Positions 36,037 to 49,400 of a stretch of 64,000 nucleotides of DNA are shown in pieces. Position 1 is the stretch's first letter. The number at the start of each line of letters is the position of its first letter. Source of the DNA: Malania oleifera (Eukaryota; Streptophyta; Magnoliopsida; Santalales; Ximeniaceae); the NCBI RefSeq assembly GCF_029873635.1, contig NC_080425.1, positions 40,985,390 to 41,049,389 of the forward strand, read 5' to 3'. The translations under genes and the position numbers were made by a program. The notes below the pieces were generated by a model that saw only the letters and a program-made list of their open reading frames with translations, made no database searches and was not told where the DNA came from.

Positions 36037-37366
36037 ATAAAAAAGGTGTTGTACCCTTGAATTGTGGTGTTGCATTGGGCTTATGGGTTGTCATATCCTA
36101 ATTTCACATGCCCTTTATTTAGTTATTCTTATAGTAAAGTATGTAGCATTTAAGCATGTTACCCGGCTCTATGCATTATCTAAGGTGCTATTTGGTATCA
36201 TTGTCATTATGAAAATGGAAACTAGAAACGAAAACTAAAAACCAGAAACAAAAAATTAAGGACTGAAAATCAGCAACTTGTTTGGTTAGTATTTCTAAAC
36301 TATAACAAGTTAAAAATTTGATCTAACAAATGCTCATTTTTTTCCTTGAATCAAATAACAATTACAAAAAAAATATGACTAAAATAATAAAAGTACAAAG
36401 TAATATAAATTATAAATATTATAATAAAAATAAAAACTATTATAGTTATTTTATTTAATTATTATATTTCAAAGTTCACTTTACAAGAGCAATCTTATTG
36501 TACATGACAATTGAAATATAGTAAATATTTTGTAATGGATTTTATTATTATTTTTAAATTTTTATGGGGCATTTTTTAATTGAATTATGTTTAAAATTTA
36601 TATAATAATTTTATTTTAATTTCACCAAAAAATGCAGATGAAATGAATGATTAAATTCAAAAAAGTAATTCTGGATACTACAATATTCTTGCAATAGGTT
36701 GCCAAAACAACTAAAAATCATAAAATTTGGTTTTCAGTTTTTTTTTTTTTCCGTAAATAGCTGAAAACCGTCAACAAAAATAGAAAACTAGCAACATAAA
36801 CAATCACGTTTTCATAATCTGTTTCATCAATGTACAAAAACGAAAACAGAAAATCGAAAATAGCAATGATACCAAAAGGGCCCCAAGTATTTCATACATT
36901 TTTTGTAAAATTAGTTTTGAATTTGGGTTTGAAAAACAAAAGTAAAATAAATGCCAAAAGATTAGGGTAAAACCACAAGAAATTTTTCCACTTCATGTAC
37001 AAGTAGGGCTGTATGACCAAAATGAGGGCTTCATGCATGGGTGAAAGTGATCAACATGCTTCATCAAGAATGATAAATACCATTCTTTTAAATCTGAAAT
37101 AAATTGAAGAATTAAAGCAGAAAATACAGTACTTGGGGGTTAAAGATGAAGAGGTGAAGGTTAGGCCGTCCATTTGGCAATTGTGTTTTAGGCAGGAAAT
37201 AGTGTGTATACCTCTTTTCATTTTTTTTAGTGACTTCCTTTTGTGTTCTGTAATTATGTGTTTAGTTGGGTCATATTTGTAAATATGTGTTAGTTGTAGT
37301 AGTGGTTTAAGTGCTGGATATGCAAGTTGATGTACAGTGTTTTTGATTTTAATTTCAGACTGCAGT

Positions 37367-37424
<58 letters not shown>

Positions 37425-40400
37425 GTTGCTATCCTTCTTCCTTCTAATCCTTTGAATTCTCTCTCTGTATCTGAATTTTCTCACTCATCCTACATCAAAT
37501 TGGCATCAGAGCGCAACCACGATCACATGCAGCCATTCAAAGTCAGAAATTGCAGAAAATTGCAATCATGCCCTGGATCTTGAAACACTAATTTTCACCA
37601 AGCGAACCACAACATCCCCTCACCACCAAAATCGGACACCGCTGAAACCCCCTCCCCTTCAATATCATCTCCATCCGACAAGGGGTGTGCCCCCAATGCC
37701 CCATTAGAAGCTACCCCAGCCGGTGGTCCCTCTAAATCCCTCATTTCTCACTATACCGCCACCCTCACTAGAATCCCCACCCCCCGATCGACCACCAGTT
37801 GGAACCACATTGTGGTGGCTCACCTGTCCCACTCACTGGCACGCTTGCTGGACTTCTCCTATTTTCCTAGACTTGTGAGATATTGCTTCTAGCTTTGAGA
37901 ATTTGGATTTTCTCCTGATATTTTGAAGTTTTCTGAGTGAAACTCGAATTATGAAGCTTGGTTCACATTTCTATGGTCAAATTCAGCCTAGTCTTGGACT
38001 GCCAAAGCAAATTTCAGAGTTTTGAATCCTTGCCATTATTCAGATTGAGGTCCAGCTGCTGTTTGAAGGCTGTTTCTTGAGGATCTGAGAATAGGGAGTT
38101 AAGAAGTTGCTTGGTGTACCTTGAGAATTTGATGGTGAACTCAATTTGGACTCAAAATATTTGGTGAGGTGACCAAATGCTTACATTTTCTTCACTAATG
38201 TTTGTATGACTAGGGAATATTTGTAATTGCATAATTTCAAGTTTCTTGTTACCATCTTGGAAAAACAAAACTGCTGTGTCTTGTAAATTCCCCTAGTTGA
38301 CTCATAATTTGAATCCTTGTTCATTCCCATATCTGGTTCATTCCTTGTTGCCATGTCATGTGACCGTGTCCATTCATATGCATTATGTTCTCTAGCTTCA
38401 TGTGTGTGCATTGTAGTAATTTTGGGGCTCACATCACTTGTAGTCAATTAGAGTCTTCCTTAGCATCATTGCACCATATTGCATTAACCATGGTTACCAA
38501 CAAAAACATTGAAACCAATCCCACTATACTTGCACCAAATGGTATGCAATCCTTATTTGCTCGGTTAGACACTCTTCAATAGTTTGTGGACCAAAAATTT
38601 GACCACCTCGTACAACAGTTTGGCCAAGTCATGAAGATCTTAGATAAATGCCTTGCTGTAGAAGATGTAGAACCATTAATTGGATACCCTAATGAGTCCC
38701 CATATTCAGTAAGGTCAGCCCAGGGTATTCTTCCTACTCTGAGGGTTCCTTTATAGTACCTAACAATATGAGTCAGGCTCCAAAATAGATGGGTAGGCTA
38801 GTTTAGCTCCTCCAACCTCAACAGAATCTAGAGTCTAGGTTTAAGGAAGGTAACCTTGAGGAGTTTCATGATATAGAGTACCAGCCTAACCCTAGGCATG
38901 CTCCACTATGAAGTTGCTACAAAAAGGGTCAAGGTGGATGTGCATGCCTATGATGGGAAATTAGCCTGAGCTCCTTTTTAGATTGGGTATTGGAGATGAA
39001 GGATTTCTTTAAATGGTACCATGGACAAAATTCAATTTTCCAAGATGAAACTTGTAGGACCAACAAAGAAGTGTAGGCAAACTGTGCAACAAACCCTTGA
39101 ACTGTTGGGTGTACCTCCTATTACCCAGTGGGAAGCAATGAGTCTACAATTGAAAGAAAATACATCCCTCCTTCCTTTAAGATCTAGTTGTTCAATGAGC
39201 TTTTGGACCATAAATAGACTTTTACTGTAACCAACTAATTGATTTGAGCAGTTGATGCTGTTAAAGCTTGATATACATTGTTGGCCCACAACATAACAGC
39301 TTAAGCTTTTAGGTAAAGTGGTAATCTAACATGGTATCAGAGCTGGTTACTAGGAGGTCTTGGGTTCAAGTCTTGTTTCCTGCATTTATCATGTGGTGAT
39401 TAAAAAAATATTATATTCTTTGTAATGGGTCTTAATCCATCGTGTGTATCTCTCCACGTGCTGTTGGGCTGCATGTGCGGAGGGAGTTTTAAAGCTTGAT
39501 ATACATTGTTGGTCCACAAGCTAACAGCTTAAGCTTTTAGGTAAAATGGTAACCTAACAGATGCTTAGGAGTGATATTGTTCAGGTGACACCTCACACTG
39601 TGGCTAGGTTTATGAATGGTCTTAAGTAGGATTTTAGGTGATAGGTTGAATTGTTCTCACTAGAGTCTTTTAGAGGCAGCTTATCAGAAAGCTCTTGCCA
39701 TTGAAAAGTACCTCAATAACTCTTGTAGGTTTTCATCTTAGGTGAGTGAGTCTCGCCATTTCAGATCCTTTTCTCAGCTTAGGTCCATCATCTATCCCTA
39801 GAGAAAGTTCTGCAAAGCGAGTCCTAGCATTTTATTCGCTCTATTGAACCTAGTATTCCTCAGGCTAGTAGGTATCTGTGCAGTGTCATTATTGTCATGC
39901 TAGAGGTCGTATTGCTGCCCTTTGTCCCCAACAAGTCTTAGCTTTAGAGTGTGAAACTAATGATCTGCCTGATTGTCAGGTTGTAAATGCTGTTGAGTAC
40001 TTGGGAGATGAGGGTGAGCTTGTTGATGATATCAAGGAGGATGACCATCGTGTTAGTGTGGTTAGGTCCACTTACCATGGATAGTGAAAAGTGGAAACGA
40101 ACCACTATTTTACACATTTTCATTCATTGTGGAGGTAGGACATGTAAGTTAGTTATTGATGGGGCTAGTAGCATGAATGTGATCTCCAAGGCTGCTCTAG
40201 GTAGATTGAACCTTAAGGGAGAGCCATACTGTCATCCTTTTAAGGTGAATTGGGTAAAGAGGACAAATCTACTAGTTACCGAGAGGTTTCTTGCACCCAT
40301 CCAAATGGGAGATTATAAGGATAGGGTCTATTGTGATGTACTCCCGATGGATGTAGCCCATGTCCTGTTAGGGCGACCATGGTTATTTGATCATGACATA

Positions 40401-43400
40401 ATCAATCATGGTAAGGAAAACACTTATGTGTTTTGGCACAAAGATAAAAATATAATCTTGACCCCTACCAAGCCCACTCCTAAGAATCGTAAGTTAAGGA
40501 GCAAGATAGCCCTTCCAATCCTAGTTCAAAGAAGCATTCACTTGCTTGATCATAGGGCTTTTGAGTGAGAGAGCATGGAAAACAGATGCATTTTATAGTC
40601 ATTGTCAAGAGATTCCTATTGAGGATTAAGTGTTTTATTGTGATTACCACCTATGCAAGACGTTTAGCATGCCATCGGTCTCATTCCAGGTTCTCAATTA
40701 CCTAACTTGCCACATTATTGGATGAACCCTAAAGAGTGTGCTGAATTGAATATGTAGGTAGGATAACTCCTTGACAAGGGCTTTGTGAGACATAGCCTTA
40801 GTCCATATGTAGTACCGGTTCTTTTAACTTTGAAAAAGGATGGATCTTGCAGGATGTGTGTGGATAGTAGAGCCATCAACAAAATCAGCATCAATTATAG
40901 GTTCCCTATCCCTAGACTTGAGGATATGCTTGCTATTCTAGTTGTCTCTAGTTGGTACTCCAAGATTGACCTGTGCAGTGGGCATCGCCGAAGTAGAATT
41001 AGAATAGGAGATGAATGGAAAATAACTTTAAAGACCCAGGATGGTTTATTTAAGTGGTTGGTCATGCCTTTTGGACTCTCCAATGCTCCTAACACTTTTG
41101 TGAGATGACACATGTTCTACAACCATTCATAGGAAAGTTACTGGTGATCTACTTTGATGATATACTGGTCTGCAGTAAAACTAGGGATAGCACTTGATAC
41201 ATATTCATGAGGTCTTTATCACCTTAAGGGAAGTGAAATTGTTTGGTAACCTCAAGAAGTGCAGCTTCCTATAGTCTAGTGTGCTGTTTCTTGGTTTTAT
41301 GATCTCTGTGCAGGGAATAGCCGTTGATCCAGAAAAGGTTAGAGCCATTAGAGAGTGGCCTGAGCCTAGGACTGTTATCGAGGTTCATAGTTTTCACAGT
41401 CTCGCTACTTTCTATAGGTGATTCATAGGGCATTTTGGCACCATCATGGTCCCTATCACTGAGTGTTTGAAAAAAGCAGAGTTTCATTGGATCCCATCAG
41501 CTGCTAGAGCCTTTACAGAGGTTAAACAAAAGATGATTGAAGCACTTGTACTTTGGCATTTAGGTTTTAGTAGAGTTTTTGAGGTGGCTTGTGATGCCTC
41601 TGGGGTAGGTATAGGTGGGGTCTTGAGTCAAGAGGGACATCCTACAGCATTTTTCAGTGATAAATGCTCAGATGCCAAACAGAGGTATATATGATAGAGT
41701 TTTATGCTTTAGTGAGATCCCTTCAACATTGGAGATACTACTTGTGCTACGTACAGTTGAGTTTGCTTATAATAATTTTGTGAACAGGTCCACGGGTAAG
41801 AGCCTGTTTGAGTGTGTATTCAGTTATAAACATGTGCACCCATTGATCTTGTCCCTTTGCCACCAAATGCCCATATTTCTAAGCCTGCCGAGTCTTTTGT
41901 TCATCACATTCAAGAATTGCCTGCTGAGGTCATGTGAAAACTTGCTATGATTAATAAGGATTATAAACTTGCTGTAGATGTTACCGTAGGGCTTGAGAGT
42001 TCAGTGTAGGTGATAGTGTCATGGTTCGCATAAGACCTGAATGTTGCCCTATAAATTCATTTATAAGGCTCCATGCTCATGCCATTGGCCCTTTCCTCAT
42101 CCTAAAGAAACTTGGACCTAATGCATATTTACTTGATTTACCTACTCATATGACCATTAGTCTAGTTTAATGTTGAGGATTTGACACCTTAATAAGGCAC
42201 TTTTGAGCCTCTTGGTTTGCCATTTGGTGCTCATGCAGGTTCAGTAGCTCCTCAGCCTCCCTCTATTTCTCAACCACAAGAAGCAGTAGAGTCTATCTTG
42301 GATGATGAGTTTGTAACATCTCCTAACTGTGGTTTTCATCACTACTTGGTTTGGTGGAGAGGTCGTCTTGAGTCAGACGCTACATGGCTTGCCAAGGATG
42401 ATGTTCGTGAAAGTGCTCCTGACTTGCTGGAGTCATATTTTGCATTCCTGCTGAGCTGAGTTCCTGTCAGCTGGGGGAGAATGATAGAGGATCATCTACA
42501 TCCCCTAGGCCGCCCATTCAACACACGAAGTTTTAGGAAATAGCGTGTATGAAGGACCTCTTTGTTTTTTTTTAGTGACTTCCTTTAGTATTTTGTAATG
42601 ATGTGTTTAGTTGGGTCATATTTGTAAATATGTGTTAGTTGTAGGGGCGGTTTAAGTGCTGGACATGCAAGTTGATGTATAGTTAATTTGATTTAAATTC
42701 AGGCTGCAGTTTTTCTTTCTTTGTCGTTCTTGCAGTTTGTTTGTTTTGCATCACTTATGTACAGCTCCAGGTCTGCCCTCTGATACATTAATAAGAATAG
42801 AAAAGATTTAAGGACAAAAATACCACCACTCACACAACCTTACATATTTTTCTTCTACCACTCCCCCTTAAGCTAGAGGGGTATAAATATTGCCTCGCAC
42901 CAGCTTGTTACAACTGTAGGCAAGGCGGGCATAATAAAAGCTTTGTGAAAATATTGTCAAACTGATCCACCTATTTACTTACAAAGTCCTCACTACCTTC
43001 TTCAATTCAGCATCTCTCATAAAATGATAGTCTACTTCAACATGCTCTGTCCTCTCATGGAAGACTCGATTTCTGGTGATATAAATGGTAGCTTGATTAT
43101 CGTGAAGCATATCTATTAGTTTCACTACCAAGAATCCAGTCTTTAACATAAGAGACTTGAGCCACATAAGCTCACTCACAACATGAGCCATAGCTTGGTA
43201 TGCTGCTTCAGCACTAGATATTGCTATAGTTCTTTGTTTCACAAATGTATAGTATCCAGTAGTAGAACTTTGATCATCAACAAAGCCATCCCAATCTACA
43301 TCAGAGTTTCCCATGATCTCACAATTTTTATTACATTTATATACCAAACATTTGGTGGGAGAACATACCACAAAATCTTAGAAAGAGCAGCCCAATGTAG

Positions 43401-46400
43401 TTGTTTGGGATTTTCCATAAACTAACTCACTACCCACACTGCAAAAGATGTTAGGTCTAGTCAAGTAGATCAACTCGAGAACTGCCTATAGTGATGTTTT
43501 TCTTCAAAGCCTAGTTCAACACCTGTAGACAACTTCATGTTTCGGATCCATAGGAGTCCAAGTTATATTTTGCTCAGATAGATTCAACCCTTTCCCACAC
43601 TATACAATCCTAATACTAGGAAAGTAACGCGGAGTACGTACCCAAATCCTTGATTTGAAATTTATCTTGAAGCCACTGCTTAACATTTGGAATCCTGCTC
43701 TGGTCATTGCTAGTTGTATGATATCATCAACATAAACTACTAGAAGGATCACTCTCGTCTCCTTTTTGCAGACCAAAGAATGAATGATCATAGTAGAGAT
43801 GGCCAAATATAGAGACCACCACACTAAACTTGCCAAACCAAGCTTGAGGAGACTGCCTTAAGAGCATAAATAGCCTTATGCAGTGCAACCTACATACTTC
43901 ACCATCATGGCATCCTCCCCTTGAGTGACCACCATACCCAGGAGGTTGCTCCATGTATACATCTTCCAACAAATCTCGATACGAAAGGCATTCGGCCAAT
44001 TGTATTTATTCTGGCAACTAGAGGCTCTTAAAAATAATCAATCTTGTTTGTTTGGCTGTACCCCTTGGCAATTGATCAAGCCTTAAGCCGTTCCATTGAG
44101 CTGTTAGGAAGATATTTGATGGTGTAGACCCAATGACACCTAACTGATTCCTTACCAGGAGGAAGATCCACAAAGTCTCATGCCCCTCGACTGGCCAAGG
44201 CATCCATTCCTACATCCATTGTATGCTTCCACCTAGGGTTAACGAGGGATACGGCAGTGTGAGGAAGTGGTAGAAACAATGGAAATAGACAAGGCAAAAG
44301 AACACATAGGACTAGGAAGGTGAAGAACTAAAACATAATGAGCAATAGGAATGCAACTAAGGGCTGCTGAGTACGTGTTTGAGTACCCTTTTGGTGAGCA
44401 GTGGGCAAATCCATATGGATTTCGAGACCCAGAAATAGAAACAGTGATGGGCAGAAGAGGTGGTTGGTTGCATGGTGGCAGTGATATCTGTGCTTGCTTT
44501 CCATCGTTCATAAACCCTCAATTGTTTTTCTGGGTTGGTAACTATTGGATTTCGAAGAGGAGAAGATTTCTAGAGAAGGAGAATGGTAGGAACATGAGGA
44601 TCAATACATGAGGGGGGATCATAAATTGTTGATGGACTCAAAATAGATTCATCCGAGAAGGACCCTGCACTAGAGAAATAAGGTGCCCCCTTAAAAAGGT
44701 GACATTTGCACTTGCATATTTCTTATGAATGTGGGGATCATAACATCTATAAGACTTCTCAAGTACCTGAAAAAGTCACATTTAGATGAGAGAACTTGTC
44801 TTGATTAGTATGTGGAACATGAACAAAACAAGTGCACCCAAAGACATGAGGCACAATAGGGAACATGGATGTTTTTGGGTACATGATGAGAAAGGGAATT
44901 TGTCCTCCTAGAACACTAGAGGGCATAAGCAGAAAATAGGCTGTAAGAAGAGCATTGGTTCAGCTACTCCATGTTGTTGAAGGGTATGCATACATGATGT
45001 TTGATGAATAATCCTTTTAGACAAGCAGAAAGACTGAAGCTCGTTCTAAACAAATTCAAGTGAATACCAATGCCAAGCTAAGTTTTTATTTTTTGGTAGA
45101 ATTGAGTGAATACATTAAAAAATTTTGACCTATCTTTTAACTAATAGATCTAGGTCATATGTAAAAAGTCATCCACAAAGGACACAAAATGTTGATGACC
45201 AGTCAAATTATTGACTCTACACAGACCCCTAGTATTTGAATGAACAAGAGAAAACAATCATTTAATATGTGACTCAATTCTAGATGGAAAAGATGCTGTA
45301 AAATGCTTTACCAATTGACACGCAAAACACTCAAAACCAGAAATAGACTTGAACATATGAAAAACTTAGTTTTTGAAGAGATGGGTGACTCAAATGAGCG
45401 TGCCATTGATCAAGAGAAACAACATGAGTAGAAATTGAGGAAGTGGTATGACAAGAACTGGATCTACTACCAATAGCATCAAAATAGTGCAAGCCGTTCT
45501 TCTCAACCCCTCCCCCAATCCTCTTTTTTAATTTGAAGATCTTGAATAAAGCAATGAGAAGGAAAGAAGGTCGTAGAACAATTATGAGATTTAGTTAATT
45601 GACTAACTAATAATAGGCTTGCGGGAAATTTAGGCACATTAGCACATATAATGCAGAACAAAGAGGTATAGAAGGAAATGAAAGAATATTGCCACAACTA
45701 CAAACTCATTTAATTGAACCATAGCAAGAGTAACTTTTTTTTTTTTTAAGTAACAAAAGAAGAGATTTCATTGAGAAGAAAATAATTTACAAAAAGGAGA
45801 ATAAGACTTCTCCCATAAAATATCTGGAAAAATCCAGAAAAAAAAAACTAATAAAACAAATAAAATTTTGGAAAAAATTAGAGCGAAAGATTCCTCCATT
45901 CTTGCAGAACCCCCGGAAAGCTAACTCCCTTGAAGCACCCAAAGCCAACACAACATAAAGAGACTAGGTATTGAATCTTCTCCTAGACCAGCTGCCAATG
46001 CAATTTTCTCCCTGAAAAAATCCGTGCATTACACTCCACTCATAATCCTTAGAACCCTGCAAAAATGCCGCATTTGCAAAATGCAGCCTTCTCCTTCCTT
46101 CTTCCAAAGCCCTCAAAATAAATAGACAACATTCCCTCCACCGATGCTGGGCAAACCCAAGTTTCTGCTTACACACCAAATTATTCATTCCTGATTCTCC
46201 AAGCATAATCACAAATCTAAAATAGGTGAGGTGCTGTTTAAGAATTCAAATAACAGAGCACGCAAACATCTAAAGATAAGGCCTTGAAAGTTCCCCTGAT
46301 CTGCAACAGGTTATTAGTATTGATTTTATTAAGCACAATCAGCCAAATGAAATCCTTATTTTTTGGGGAGATTTTGCCTTCCAAATAAAATAATATAGGG

Positions 46401-49400
46401 GATAACAAGAATTGGAATGGGTCAAAAACTAAAAAGATGATTTAGAAGAATACACCATCGAATGATCCAAAGCCCAAGACCAAGTATCTCTAGCTGAAGA
46501 AAGATTAAATTTTTTCAATAATGATAACAAAGAGGAAAGTTCTGTCACCTCTATCATTTAGAAATCTTCTGAAATGAAAGTTCCAAGAAACTAGATGGCT
46601 ACTTGAATCAAGAGTAATTTGAGAGTGTAAAGTAGGGAGTTTCAAGGACTAAAACAAATTACGGCTACCTGCCATATGGGAGGAGGCACTACAATCAATT
46701 TCCCGAGGTGAAGAAGTCGAAGAGGCAAGAAGCCCAATTGGGAAGGGGCCATAATGGTATTAGATGTAGAAGGCTGAGTTTGGAGTGGTTGAACCCTGCA
46801 AAGTTTTGTTATACTCCTAGACACAGTAGATGATGTACTCAACTCACTAGTGGAGTGCCGAGGTGTACTTGAAGTTCCAATAGTGGAATCACCCTTGGTA
46901 GAGACTTATTGGCCCAAGTTGGTTTCTCATGGAGATCCTAACAGCGACGTATGGTTTTCCTTACAAGAATGTGTGCAAATTCAGGAATTGCCACGACGAA
47001 CTCATCATCTTGATACACTTTCCTTAACATGGTTGGAGGCAGTGCTGGCCGTGGCTGAACTATCATGGGAAAAGAAGGTTGAGTGCCATCTTTGGTGATA
47101 CATTGGATTCTGGTATATGCTTCATTCATGGATGGTATGGATTCATTGGCAAGAATTTAATCATGGCTGGGTTGAAGCTCGGTACTCAACCCAAACAAAA
47201 ACTTGGTAGCAAAAAACTCTCGTTTGGCTCTTAATCATTTCAACATTGGAGCTAATTGGTTGATAAATGTTGAGTTCTTCCCACATAGCTTTCAAAGTGC
47301 CATAGTACTCACCCAAACAAAAACTTGGTTGCAAAAAACTCTTGTTTGGCTCTTAATCATCTCAACATTGGAGCTAACTGGTTGATAAATGTTGAGTTCT
47401 TCCCACATACCTTTCAAGGTGCCATAGTACTGACTAATGGACCTGCCTTCTTGGTCATATTTGAAAAACTTTTCATATTGGTTAAAAACATGAGTTTGAT
47501 TTTTATCTTGTGAGAAGCTTTGACAGAGATCATTCCGTACGGCCTTGGCTGCTCTATGAAACATCACATTCCAGCAATCATGGCTTTGTGCAATTCCAAA
47601 GCAATATGTCATTCTCTTCATCCTATCTTCATACTCCTTGGTGTTTGGAGATGGAGGAGAATGCAACAAATACTTTGACTTCCCTTCTGCATTAATACAC
47701 ACACACACACAGCCAGAGACCACAATAGGTAGTTGGAGGATCCAGTCAATTTGGTGGCTGTGATCCATACGTTAATAGTATTAGCTGAAGCTCTCTCTGT
47801 AGAGGCCATCAAAAGCACCCCCATACACTACAATCAGCGCGCACCAATGTCAGGAATGAATAACACAGAAACTCTGCAAAATCAGGCAGCACACATAAGC
47901 AGAGAACAACGCCCACACACAGGCATAGAGGTGTACTTCAGATTTTAAAAGTTCCAGAACTTCGAGAGGAAGCTACGGCCACAGAACTGAAGTTACAGTA
48001 TCCTAGGAGGAATCACGGACATAAATAGTCTCTCATTCACCTGTTAAAGTTTTGAGCATACACAGCAGAGAAGACCACACTTTGACCATACAGAACAGGG
48101 TAGACCACAACGAAGCCCTGTAGACACTTAGGCAGCAGTGCAGATACTCCACAACCATCCTGCCATCTGCTAGAAGCATAGGCAGGCATGAAAACAATAA
48201 GTACAACATTATAATTGTGTCATCACTAAAGTAGCTGTCAGAGGAAACATTAGAACAACAACAACAGTTCATGAGGAACAGTAGGGTGCTGTCTTTACAA
48301 CATGAGTAACTACCATGAACCACACAACACCCACAAGTGTGGCTTACAGTTGAGAGGAGAAGGATAATAAACCCTAAACAACTCTCAAACTGGGACAAAA
48401 TCTCTAATTTAAGGGTTGAAAAGGGAGAGAAAAAGAGAGGAAGAGAAGGGCTGTAACCGCATTAGGATAATCTGGTCTAGAGAAACTATCACGTCCATAT
48501 TTCTGGCATGCGACTGGCCGTGACTCCATCTAAAACTAGATGGAGGCAGCAGGCCCAAAGAAGAACTAAATTTTTGCCAAAATCATCATTTGGATACAAG
48601 TAATAAGCTAGGTAAGAGAGAGTATTTGTTAAAACACAAGATACATGCTTATATTTCATAATGCAGTCAAAAAGGTTTTACATTCACCATCAGGCTCGTT
48701 ACATTGGGCTTTATTTTACATACAACATCTTTCACTCTTCCTGGACCACACATGTTAACAAAACACATGCTTTGTGTCTTCTTGCCAACTTGTAGTACTT
48801 GTCAAAAAGTGGCGATCTCTTTGGAAAACTCATCTAGCGGAGCTTTCTTGGAGTCCAATTGAACCTAAAATTTTTATGAAAGTAGGATGAGCAACCATGA
48901 ACTCAGTAGACATTCTTAATCCCCCTTATTCATATAAGGATTTCACCATTTTAAGATGTGACTTTTTTACATGCATGTTAATCACACCGTTATGAACACA
49001 TTCCTCATTAGTGAGAAACTATTTATGCCTATGATTCCTCCTAGGATATTGTAACTTCAGTTTTGTGGTTGTAGCTTCATGCTCAAATTCTGGAACTTCT
49101 GAGATTTGGAGTGCTGTTCTGTGCCTGTGTGTGCTGCCTGGTTTGGCAGAGCTGCTGTGGTATTCATTCCCTGTACTGCTGTGCACTGATTGTTGTGTAT
49201 AGGAGGTGTTTTTGATGGTCTCCATAGAGAGAGCTTCAGCTGATACTGTTAATGTACAGATCACATCCATCAAACTGGATGGATCCTCCAACTACTTGTT
49301 GTAGTCTCAGATTCTCAGGCAGTGTGTGTATATATTAATGCGAAAGGGTAGTCCAAGTATTTGTTGCTTTTTTCCTTCGTCTCTAGACTCCCAGGAGAGA

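Larger units (their letters stand above)
37147..42730 (+). mobile_element. Ty3/gypsy chromovirus in EI24 intron 3 (broken)
   Basis: 5' LTR 37147-37494, primer binding site ATTGGCATCAGAGC (37498-37511), gag region (37600-39900), zinc-knuckle-like and protease segment (39880-40560, [19 protein letters not shown]), RT (40785-41108, [20 protein letters not shown] and [10 protein letters not shown]), RNase H (41446-41690), integrase tail (41750-42000), and a C-terminal chromodomain (42290-42459, [18 protein letters not shown]). 3' LTR begins at 42482 after a purine tract. The chromodomain marks it as a chromovirus. Broken in many places. A TRIM is inserted in its gag part and a copia element abuts or cuts its 3' LTR. 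Confidence 0.85.
42731..48030 (-). mobile_element. Ty1/copia element in EI24 intron 3 (broken)
   Basis: Minus strand, from high to low coordinates: gag start (47824, [14 protein letters not shown]), gag body (47768-47292, [31 protein letters not shown]), protease/pre-integrase (45697-45503, [20 protein letters not shown]), integrase area (44700-45500), RT (43999-43600, [20 protein letters not shown]), RNase H (43371-42979, [30 protein letters not shown]), and a purine tract AAGGGGGAG at about 42855. Broken in many places. A retroposon (45734-46608) lies inside it. Confidence 0.8.

Noticed and set aside
39332-39400. tRNA gene or tRNA-derived SINE, because of GGTATCAGAGC and GGGTTCAAGTC
   Set aside because: The 73-bp terminal direct repeats, purine tract and 5-bp duplication show a TRIM with a primer binding site. 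No cloverleaf can be drawn.
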